Assembly (NCBI GenBank): GCA_963573305.1
Contig: OY754339.1
Location: 89,435,838-89,499,837 of the forward strand
Source of the DNA: Pyrrhosoma nymphula
Lineage: Eukaryota > Arthropoda > Insecta > Odonata > Coenagrionidae
Reading direction: 5' to 3'
DNA length: 64,000 bases
Shown: positions 22,491 through 32,620 of the stretch, piece after piece
Layout of the letters: every line of letters starts with the position of its first letter
How positions within the stretch are numbered: position 1 is the first letter of the stretch
Program-made: the position numbers and the translations under genes
The notes under the pieces: generated by a model
What the model was told of the DNA's origin: nothing
Seen by the model: the letters and a program-made list of their open reading frames with translations, nothing else
Database searches by the model: none

Positions 22491-22610
22491 AGCAAGCCCG
22501 TTGCGTTTGCTGTTCGTACCAACGTCAGCTACGATGGCGCCCTCGATGACGACTCCCCGGTCCACGGGTGTGCCGTCTCCTTCAATGTCCGGGACTTCCT
22601 GCACATCAAG
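22491..22610 (+). CDS. Ca-beta: Ca-beta exon B: SH3 domain, first part
   Basis: Forty codons begin SKPVAFAVRTNVSYDGALDD and end SFNVRDFLHIK. This is the first strands of the SH3-like domain of calcium-channel beta subunits (KPVAFAVRTNVSY is almost invariant in the family, and FxxxDFLHIKE follows). The acceptor is CTTTCCACAG at 22490 and the donor is AAG|gtgagc at 22610/22611, both phase 0, so it joins exon A (EKAR|SKPV) and exon C (HIK|EKYD) in frame. The SH3 domain works with the GK domain as a rigid core; it does not bind classical Pro-rich ligands in the usual groove in this family. The segment between strands, DDDSPVHGCA, is acidic as in relatives. Confidence 0.97.
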
Positions 22611-24404
22611 GTGAGCCATTTCATTCCACATTAGCTATTTCATGCCGTCATATAAAACCTGAGAATTACTGGACATACAATAATCCAAACAGCTGTATCA
22701 TTCTACACCCATCAATGTCTCAGCGTAAAAAAAATTATGTATTAATGAATAATCATTCCCAACGGATGCCAGTTTTTCAGTCATGCCTGTTCGGGGAACT
22801 TAAAATCAAGCCACACCATTGACTTGGGTTCAAATTACAGGTGTTTGCAGCAAACAAACCGAAAAATATGTACCTAATTTTGTCACATATGTTTCCTATC
22901 GTATAGCACATTCCAACGGAAATGCATTTTTATTATGGGCAGAATTATATCTAATGTAGTATTGTTTTTCTTCTCTTTGAAATATTTGTCACTTACATAA
23001 AACTGTAATAATGACTCGTTTATCGCTACTTAATGCCGCAGCCGTATTAATCAAGGCAATAAGCTCTGCTGACGAACAAATACCGAATATTAGTTTGATA
23101 ATGATATGCAGCATCCATCAAACACATAATTAATTGTTTATTTTTAAACTTTCAATTTTGGAGGGACGTTGTATCTTCAACCTGTCTGTGTCCTATCAAA
23201 TGTTCTTAAATTTCTTTATCGGAATTTTTGCCCTCTTTGTAACTTTATAAGACAACACTTTTCCTTCCTATGATTTAAGTTTCCGTAAATAATTTATCCG
23301 TCTTAAAAAAAATCGAACAACCAAATCTTTAACAGCCATTAGAGGCTAGCTGAGAAAAAAGTCATCAGTTACCGAAGAAAATCAAGTTATGTTGCTTATA
23401 GCATCTAGGTGAAGTTTAAAACCTGTATATTTTTCAGCAAAATTATTTCCCAATGGGTTGGGAATCATTTCAAAAGAACCTCAGCTTCATCAGATCTCTA
23501 GGAAACGGATATTAGAGAGTGAGCAGATGTTTGAACATAGATCCCCTGATAGCCGGGAGTATGGAATTATGTTTGCTTGTTGCTCATAATTTGACAATTT
23601 CGTGGCTGAGACCCAAGAGGATTCTATCCTCATCCCAGGTTAGACTAAAGCAACGAAAAATGAGATATTCTGTCAAGCACGAAGGTTCAAGAACTCGTAG
23701 TTCAAAAAACACTCCAGTCCAAGCAGAGAATCACTAGTCTAACGCAATGAAATGAATTTGAACACCTCTCCAAGTGTATAGCTTCACAGGGTATCGAGGT
23801 GTTGCGCCATAGATGCATGCATTTCAACCCGATTTTCTCCATGTTCGTTGGCTATAGTTTCATTCACATTACAGTTTACGTCTACAGGCCAAAGATTGCA
23901 TTCTCCTAACAGGTGCCCTTCGACCTGGATATGCTTACTGTAATGAGGGCGTTCTTGTCAGCTAAAAGTAACTCTAATTTATGTTAATATAGAGTTAAGA
24001 AGATGCAATTTTCCACAGATTTATGCTCATTCTTTAATTTTCACAAATTATCTCTTTCTTCCTTCCTCATCTAGAAATGCGCCAATTCTTTCAAATTATC
24101 ATTTAAACGTTTTTTTTTTTCAAAAAAAATGTTTCAGTTGTAAATGCCTTTTTCTGAAAAATTTCCAGCTGTCAACGAGTTGATTTCTATGGCGTTTTTT
24201 TATTTATTGCGTCGCTTTAATTACTTCCTGTTTACATGTCCTTTTTGTAATAGACTATAAGGATTATATCAAGTAAGGGAACATTTTTTGTTTTCTATAA
24301 ACTTGCTACATGATGCATTTATATTTTTACACACGAACTGCACGAACTTATTTAATGATTCTGTTGTCGATTTCCTCCCCGTTCTGGAATTCCGCCACCC
24401 GTAG
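22611..24404. other. Intron between SH3 exons
   Basis: 1.8 kb of AT-rich DNA. I find no conserved exon, RNA gene or transposon that I can name. Confidence 0.5.
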
Positions 24405-24663
24405 GAGAAGTACGACAACAACTGGTGGATCGGGATGCTGGTGCGGGAGGGGTCCGACGTGGGGTTCATCCCGTCCCCGGTGAAGTTGGAGTCGCTGAGG
24501 CTGCAGGCGACGCAAGCGGCGCGCAACTCCCGCCTCTACGCCTCCAAGACTTCCTCCTCGTCCAACCTAGGTGCGCTCTCACCCCCTACAGCCTCAGCAG
24601 GCGCGGCCGCCGCCCCCGAGGCCAAAGGCAGCAATTCTAGAGGCTCCACCCCTCCCACCCCCG
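24405..24663 (+). CDS. Ca-beta: Ca-beta exon C: SH3 second part and HOOK start, two donors
   Basis: 86 codons plus one base. EKYDNNWWIGMLVREGSDVG, FIPSPVKLESLRLQ and then a Ser-rich run SKTSSSSNLG complete the first SH3 block and enter the HOOK. The WWIGxLV and GFIPSPxKLE motifs are diagnostic of the beta subunit. The longer form continues through an Ala/Pro segment (SAGAAAAPEAKGSN) to STPPTPG and ends at the donor CCCG|gtacgt (24663/24664). A second donor, CTAG|gtgcgc, lies at 24570/24571. Both leave phase 1, so both join exon D in frame and differ by exactly 31 codons. The acceptor CCACCCGTAG at 24404 is pyrimidine-poor. The exon is very GC-rich compared with its introns. Confidence 0.95.
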
Positions 24664-24837
24664 GTACGTTCCTTTCCGGGCGCCCCCCCCCACCCACACC
24701 CCTCTGCTCCTCCCCCATGCCCCCTCAACTATCACATCCTATTGAACGTGCACCTCCCACTTCATGTTGAAAAAAATTAAACTACAAGAAAAACTTGAAC
24801 CGCCTCTTTTTCCAGGCGCCCGAGGAAAAAAATATGT

Positions 24838-24895
24838 GTGTCTATCTGTCTGTCTATCTATCCATATATCTATCTCTATTCTGTCTCTTTCTGTT
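24838..24895. repeat. TCTG/TATC microsatellite
   Basis: Tandem tetranucleotide words (TCTA, TCTG, TATC) repeat imperfectly, for example CTATCTGTCTGTCTATCTAT. Confidence 0.7.
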
Positions 24896-27005
24896 TTTCT
24901 CTGAGTGGTGTTGGTCGTCCGTGGTGATCGCATCCGCAGCTTGCTTCTGCAACTTCCCCCCACCTCTCAACCGCACAGCCACTTGATTGTTTAACCCGCA
25001 ACCAACGTTACTCCCAACGCACGTTGGAGGCGACAAAGTATACGAATAAAAAAACGGAACTTGCATTGAACGGAAGGAATTCATCGCGCGCCAACGAGTA
25101 GTCCTCCATTCAACACATTGCATTGAGAAGAGGGACATAAAAAGAGCAATAGAACAAGAAAGGCGCTGATATTTCTTTAGTCTCACGTTGAAAAAAGGAG
25201 AACTTACAGTTGCAGCTCGCGAAACACTTAGTTAATAGACTTTATGATGACGCGTTTGGCTATAACTGATGAAAAATTGAGCGCAGGCCTTTCAATGACA
25301 CTGCACTTTTTCATTTTGTGGGTGCAAATAAATCACATACCAGTGAAATAAAACACTATGAGCTTCTCACAATTATTTGTCTTTTGCTGAGGATTCTCCT
25401 GATATACAAGTCACTCTTTTGATTTTTTTAGTACATATAAACTCATGTGTGGCATTCATCAAATATTTTTTATTAATCCAACTTTTAAATTGATTTCCAC
25501 TATAAGAAAGTAGAGATTTCAGGAGATTGTCACAATGAAAAAGTGAATCGCAAGATAAAATAAAGGATTGGTTAGTTGAGTAGAGTATGTTTGCCTGCGC
25601 CATGTGAACCACTATGAAATGAAATGAAAACTATCTGCTTTCCACGCATATTTCACTTCATTAACTGAAAATTGGATCTAAATTATTACTTTTTGGACAA
25701 TAGGACGAAGATCTTTTAGTATATAAAGAGGTAATTTGACTTAAAACAGAGCTTTTCAAAATAAGCAGGGTAAACAATTGAAAAAATTAACAAAAAATAT
25801 TTAAAAACGTTTCTAACTTACCACAATCGTATTGATAAAACATGAAAAAACATTATTCCTGAATATCTTGGTTACGTTTAAGATTTTATAGCCAATCGTT
25901 TACCTTTCAGAAAAAGAAATAAACTCGCGAAAAAAATTATGGGAATGATGTAAGGTAGAGATAGATAGACACTTCATCCGTTTGCATCACATCACCCGAG
26001 AATCATGTCGCATAATCACATATCATTCATAAATATAATTTTCTTTAGCCTTCATTTGCTGGGTGACCATGTGGGTTAATCATCCGCCTTCTATATTTTA
26101 ATCCCAGCTATCAATCTGAAATGGAGATTTAATGAGGCTTGCCGGACATCTTCCTCATCAAAGTAACGCAATCATTTTTTATCCATCAACATTTTTAGTA
26201 TGAAGTCTGATACTCTTTCGCATCACTGAATCCCTTTAAAAACGGAGAATCATAATTCTGACGCTGGTTAACGAATCAGACAAATAATTTTGTATTAGCG
26301 TGCTAACTGCATGATGATAGGTTTGGTGAAAAGGCTAGTTTGTCATTAGTTAGCCATCAGTTACTGCTACGTGACGCTAGGTTGGATAATCACCACTCCA
26401 GTGGACGTTGAGCACAGTAAGACTCAGTTCACGTACCTAGAATATGTAGCCGTAGACGTCGTAATTGGCACCAGCAACCTGCGTCACATCACGTCCCATC
26501 ACCTCTCATACTTGTCTAGCCCATCCAGTTCGCTTAGCCTTCATTGAATAATTTTCCTTAGCAGCTGTGTGTTTTTGTGTCTGTCTGTGCAATGGCTTAT
26601 GTGTATTTTTTGTGTTTTGTTTTGTAATCATGTTTTGCTTAAGGGTTGAAGCGTTTTATTTGAACTTTTTCAATGTGTGACATTGTGTTGCGTAATCATT
26701 TTCACTAATTTTTATTTATGAAGCTACTCATTCGCCATGTTTGCTTTATTCTGCGCTTTTTGCTATCTTTGAAGCATTGCCATCAAAGATAATTTTTCCA
26801 TTTCCTCACCTAGAAATCAAACTCTATACCCCCTCATTTCACCGGTTTTCCCATGCTCAGAAGTCGAACCTTGATTACTTCTTTAAATAAAACGCCATCG
26901 TGTACCAGAATCAACGTTAAAATGAAACAGCATCTTTATCGTAGGAAAACCCGAAGGTACTGCTTTCATTCATTATGGCGCTGCTTTAATTCACGTATAT
27001 TCATT

Positions 27006-27038
27006 ATTTCCCAGGCCTATATGTTAGGCCTGGGAAAT
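27006..27038. repeat. Perfect 13-base-stem hairpin
   Basis: ATTTCCCAGGCCT at 27006-27018 is exactly complementary to AGGCCTGGGAAAT at 27026-27038, with a 7-base loop, in the HOOK intron. Confidence 0.75.
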
Positions 27039-29934
27039 ATTCTATTGCCGATCATAAAGAGTAAGACCTGAAACGATTTGAATGTATTCTACAAGAGAAG
27101 AGTGGGGGGTCATCAAAATTATATGTTTTGAAACTATGACTCTAATGGCGCTATATATTTAATTGTTAAGTCAAGAAAGCCAGTTTGGAACGCAGCTTAT
27201 GCCCCATGTCTGGTGTAATCAACAACTGTTAAACCCGAATGCTAGTTTTCAATTTCAAAATTCATCTTCCGTTTTAGCTCAGAATGGCTGTAACCTAAGA
27301 GTGCGTAATTTGTAAATTCACTTGAAAAACATTATTCAATTTTTCACTTTTACCATCCTGGGAAATTAAACGGATCTTAGTTTGATTTCAGTTCACCAAA
27401 AGAATGCTTAGCAACCTCTATAATCATTCACCTGCATTTAATCGAATCAGATTTTTAAGCCGGGGTTTAAACCAAAACGTCATACTGAGCGCTGTCCTTG
27501 TATTGCCATAGGCGACTCATTCCAGGCCGTTTCATCTTCATATTTCTCACGCGGTCCAAGTTTAACCCTCACTATCAGCTTTTCTCTTTCGTCTATCGTT
27601 CTCGAGCCTAGGGATTAAATACCATCACCTACCATGGCATTTGTCTCCACCATTTTAAACCCACTGAAATTTCAAATGGAGTCTAAACCTCTCTGTTTCG
27701 TGGAGGGGTGAGTTTTCTCCCTTCGGAGCCGATCGAGTAGAAGTTGACAGTGAGGAGTCGCGGGAGGCAGTTGACCCCTTTCACCCCAAAAGAAAACTTG
27801 AAGAAATACTTGATCAATCCAGTTGACAAAGTGCATCGATGATTCCAACCAATCAATTGGGAGGGAGGATGGCGCTATCGCCCGCCGATTGATGCATTTT
27901 CACAAGAGCAGGTGACCTTTTTTATTCTTGTATGGGTCACCCCCTGACATGACTAAACCCATTCCCACAGTTTGTCTCCAACCCTTTCTACTCTCCAATT
28001 ATCATATCCTCCTCATTTCCTCCCCCCCCACACCCACTCGTTGTCAAGGCAACGATGAGTTAATAGGTTACAACTCAGCTCCAAGACCTCGAAATTCATC
28101 AATTTTGACCTTTGTCCTCTATTTTTACCAATCACATCCTTGCCATTTCTTTTACATTATACGCGACCGGTCTCGTTCGCCGAATCGTCCTTTACCTCCC
28201 ACAGTCATTCGAAGGCGAGGCGTTAACCAGTGCTGTCTCATGTGTGAGGCGAATCAATTTTGAGACTTCATTCGGTCTGATTTTGATAAAAAAGCACTCT
28301 GTAATATAAGGCCTAGAACCAGCACTTCTTTCATTGATTAGATAATTTTATAACCACGTGCCGGCATTGACATAGTAGATAATGAGCTCAACTCGACCAA
28401 TTGTATTTACATTTGTTTATTAAGTTGATCAACTGAGTTTTTACCTACTTATCAGTGGGTTTTGTAGCATCCTACTACCTGACGGGTGGTAGGTATATGG
28501 GAGTAGCGACCGAATACTGAGGAAATTTGCGTCATGAAGGACTGGCGGGAAGGTCAGTGGGAAAGAATTAATTTGGAAAATGGAGGAATGGAAGAGAAAA
28601 ACCGTGCACTAACCATAGGCAAATCTTAAGATCTTATCGAAAGGCGAGAAGGGATATTTTGGTTTTTATCCCAGCTGAAGTGGACTAGAAGAGCTCTCAA
28701 TCATAGAAGTTGGAATTTCGATTTCTCTGAAAAATCTCCACAACTGCCGTGATTCAAATCCAGGCCATCGGGGTTAGTCATAAATTGATCATTTCCCATA
28801 TTTACCTAAAATAAACATTGCACTGATCAAGGAGAGCACAATACCCCACACAAAAACAAGTTGATTGGCCATGAAATCCTAAGTGCCAGCTAATATTTTC
28901 ACGTAGTTGCAACTTGCACAAGAACCAGGTGAAATTGTCTAATTCCATTTCGGCATCTAAGGAAAAGCTTTTCAAATAAAAATTATGTAAGTGACCGAGT
29001 GGAGTAATTTTCCTTAAACAACTAATTCTCTTACATGTTGTCTTTCATTAAAATATACAACAATTGCCTAGATTATCGAGAAGTATTATGCTACTCAATA
29101 ATTTCAATGGTTCAAATACTCTTTGATCACGTATTATTTCATAAACAAGCTAAATGTTCCAACTGCACTGAATTTAACTTCACGCTATCTGCATTGCATT
29201 TATTTAAAATCATATCTCGAGATCATCTGCTTTCTAAAACCTTGGCATCCAGAAATAAATGTCGTTATCTCATGAATTTCGTCATACCTCATTCCGCCAT
29301 TTTTTTTCTCAGATAACATCACCCATTATATCATCTCACCGACTAAGAATTGGTTAAGCCACGAAGAATCTCCCGATTTAGACGGTCTGTGACGAGCAAG
29401 AGAAAATACGACTCTCAGACACATTGGTGCCTCAGAAATCATTACCCAATTATGGCCTAGGTTTCAAGGCTAGTGACCTCCACATTTCATTCGATTTTTA
29501 ACGCATCATCATCATGAAATAAGCACCATTCTTTGTTTCCCTATTGCTGAGTACAATCTTCTATTGAAATATTCAAGGGTGCCACAGTTATGCAACACGA
29601 TGATCCAAATTAGATTGAATTTCGGTTGTAAATTATTATATTACATTTTCGAGCTAAAGACAATGGACTTGCCTGAGTGATATCTCTGAAGAATTTAATT
29701 CTTGTTTCAATGAAATCCATCCTTAACGACCATCCTCATGATTTGCGTGAACGCAAAAACACTTCACAATCCCCGGGCACAGAGAACTCAGGTGATCGTG
29801 AATCATCGCCACGCGCCGTTACAAATCTCCGACAAAGGCGTAAAAAGCAGAGAGGCCTTTGCGCATCAACCGTCAATATCATTCCTCGTCTGAATCCTTG
29901 AAATCGGCGAAGCCGCTATAATAACATGCACATG

Positions 29935-30385
29935 CAGAGTGTTTAAAAAAGTAATATATCTAGATATTATTTGGTATTGCGTGAAAATCTAAGGCGTATT
30001 TTCCTTAGAAATCTTTACGAGGGTGCGATAGTTTTTCTTCAATGTAGCCTTGAAAATCGAAAAAAAGAACCAATCAGCTATCTGCTAGAGCTAACGCGTC
30101 ATTAGCCGCAGTGGCAGTGCCAACTCTTAAGTATTTGCGAGGAGAAGAGTTAGCTTACGAACGTACGCCCACTTCCTCACCTCAACGTTGGCAACGCCAC
30201 TGTGGCTGACCTCTCCATCCGCTGGCTGATTGGTTCTCTTTGCCAATTTTACTGTATAATTTTTGAAAAACTATTGCGTCCTTAAAACCTTTCTTAGGAA
30301 TTTTCTTCGTAGTTTTTCACGCTCTATTCATAATTCATTGGTATATAGGTATGTTTCTAGCTCTTTTTAACAACCTGTATATTGG
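29935..30385. mobile_element. Non-autonomous element with long imperfect inverted repeats
   Basis: The left arm at about 29935-30090 pairs with 30220-30385. Paired words include GAACCAATCAGCTATC with GCTGGCTGATTGGTTC, GTGCGATAGTTTTTCTTC with AAAAACTATTGCGTCC, and TTAGAAATCTTTACG with CTTTCTTAGGAA. The outer ends are GTTTAAAAAAG and CTTTTTAACAAC. No protein is encoded. It is most likely a MITE or foldback element of about 450 bases. Confidence 0.65.
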
Positions 30386-32129
30386 AGAAGAAACTCATAT
30401 GTAAGTAGATTATTACTCTGTGAAGCATCCACAGTGTTCAATTCGGTCCTTCTTAATGTACTCCAAAGACTTAACAAGCCCTACAGTTGGCCTGGATAAG
30501 ATCACTCATGCCGTCACTTGAAATTACCGCGGGGAGAGAAACACAAGTACTACTTTCTGAATTCTTCATATAAGATCCCTCTTTTGGCAATTTTTTGTAG
30601 TCATCAGGTAGTCGAAACACGGGTCGCTTAGTAAAGAATTTTATTGAAATTCAAAAATTGGCACGCCTGTGTTTACTCTTCATCATGAGGAGGAATTTCA
30701 CCAATTGTAAGATAAGCCTATTACCGTGGATATTTAAATACTATTCATTGAATTTGAGTATTAGTAACGTTTTGAAAGAGCAAGAATAAAAATATTTATA
30801 TTAATCTGACCTTGTATGATGTTATTATGAATACGTGTATCCATACAAATTTTCATACAGCCTATCGCCTGAGATTGAAAGAATCATTGTTCCCCATGAG
30901 CTACTTGACTAAAAATACGTCTCTCATTTCACTCAATTAAAAAGTCACTCATCTAAAATATGGTTCCCTCGGATAATACCTCATTGTACTGCGTCGTTTT
31001 CCCTTACATTTATGCATTCACTTCGAGAAAACTACGAATACCCTCACTTTTCCAGCACTAAAACTTTTATATTTTCTCCACATAGTACATGTGAAGTCCA
31101 GACAAAGATTTTTCAGCAGTCATAAAATGTTTTAAGAATAAAATGAAGTCACAATAAGCAGCAAAATTGATCCCGAAAATAAAAACCCATTACAGATTGA
31201 TTTTTTAAAAATCAGTGATTTCATCGTTTATATCAAACGTTCTCAAATTATAAGTATTCTTCCATCTAATGATAATGTAACCTCTAAACCTTCTTTTTGC
31301 ACCACAACTCAAGAGTAAACTATAAGAAAATGTTTCACTTGGAACATGGCGGATCTACTAGCTTGCGCATCGTGTTTTTCAACGCAAACCCTTCGCAAGA
31401 AAGGAAAATTCTCACTCCCCTCCCATTATTATCCACGAAGTGGATGAATGGTCGATGGCTTGGCACAAGGTGGTGTGGCTCACGGGCCAGGATTTAAAAG
31501 AATGGAGACTCACCCGCAGGTATTTAAAAAGATACCCTTATCCCCCCCCCCTCCCCAAGAGCCCATTTCCTTTTTATTACCCCTTCCAACTATTCCCTCA
31601 CCCCGTGAACCTCCCCCCCCTCCCAATAACTGCAACTACCCTCCCCCTTTACGCCCCGCCCATATATCTCTTCCCGGCCCTGGATGGCTCCCCACCCAGG
31701 ATTCTTATCTTTCCCGTGCCCCTTCCGTCCCCTCTTACGCCATCCCTCGTCTTCCAATCCCTTTTATACTTGCCATCCTACCCAAATCTTACTTTATCCT
31801 CCCTCTCCTTCGCTCTGTGTTCCAGCTATCCCTTGTCCCTTTCTCTGTCAGCATCCAACCTTTTTCTCACCTCTTCCCCACTTTTACCTCCTCCCCTAAC
31901 CTCCCCTCTGCTCTTCCCCCTCTCGTCCTCCCTCTCCGCAGCCCTTTCACTTCACATTCCCGCCTTTGTCTTACCTCATGCTCTCTAATTGGTTCACGCA
32001 GTCCATATGAACCCCTAAAACTTCCGTGAAACATTTTATGAGGAAATGTTGTCCAGTTTGTCCAGAGGACTTGGATTCCCAATGAGTTGGTACCGATTCA
32101 TAAGAATAATAGTGTTCACAGGTTTTGAC
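30386..32129. other. HOOK intron, middle, with pyrimidine-rich tract
   Basis: 30386-31520 is AT-rich with nothing recognised. 31535-31990 is an almost pure C/T tract on the + strand (runs of C up to 10). The long open frames there are products of composition: Pro, Leu and Ser codons on +, Arg, Gly and Glu on the other strand. I do not call them genes. Confidence 0.5.
31535..31990. repeat. 450-base low-complexity pyrimidine tract
   Basis: C and T dominate the + strand over about 450 bases. Such homopurine-homopyrimidine DNA can adopt triplex structure and is unstable in length. Confidence 0.8.
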
Positions 32130-32620
32130 TAGCGTGCAATCAAGACATTATAAAGCAACCTGCTTTATAATGTCTTGCTAATGTTAATAATTGAGAGACA
32201 CCTTCACTTCTTCTGGGGTGTTAACCGAAAGTTCGGGTTTTGTAAATTAGGTACATCAGACCATGAGTTGGTTGATGTGAGCATTATTGATGGGAAATCT
32301 TTTCCGCATCGGCTATCATTCCTAGAAAATATTTAATACAAAACCAGGCCTCAGTGTTTCAGCGAGGTATGCATGTTTTGAAATTTCAAGTTTCCTCAAT
32401 ATCTGCCAATAATTTCACTCTCATAACTCCCTACTGAAGTGGTAAAAATTAACTCCTTAGTTTTGATAACAATCAGATGCCCACATCAACCAATCGATGG
32501 TCTGATGTACTTAATTTACAAAATTCGAACTTTCTGTTAACACCATATTAATTAAAAGGTGTCTCTCAATAGTTAACATTGAAAATACATTATAAAGCAG
32601 AGCCTAGGTGATTGCACACT
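32130..32620. mobile_element. Foldback/MITE element with ~145-base inverted repeats
   Basis: The left arm 32130-32285 and right arm 32476-32620 are inverted copies. Matched blocks include GTGCAATCA with TGATTGCAC, CTTTATAATGT with ACATTATAAAG, TTGAGAGACACCTT with AAGGTGTCTCTCAA, and ACATCAGACCAT with ATGGTCTGATGT. The left arm also holds its own small palindrome around 32142-32175. The centre of about 190 bases has no coding potential. Confidence 0.75.

Larger units (their letters stand above)
24664..29934. other. HOOK intron, first part
   Basis: This starts with C-rich sequence after exon C and a (TCTG/TATC)n microsatellite at about 24838-24895. A 13-base-stem hairpin lies at 27006-27038. 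No alternative HOOK exon could be recognised, although relatives often have one in this position. The rest is AT-rich with no feature I can support. Confidence 0.45.

Noticed and set aside
31440..32029. Two long + strand open frames of 180-190 codons
   Set aside because: The residues are Pro/Ser/Leu from the pyrimidine tract, with no domain, no splice partner and three frames open at once.
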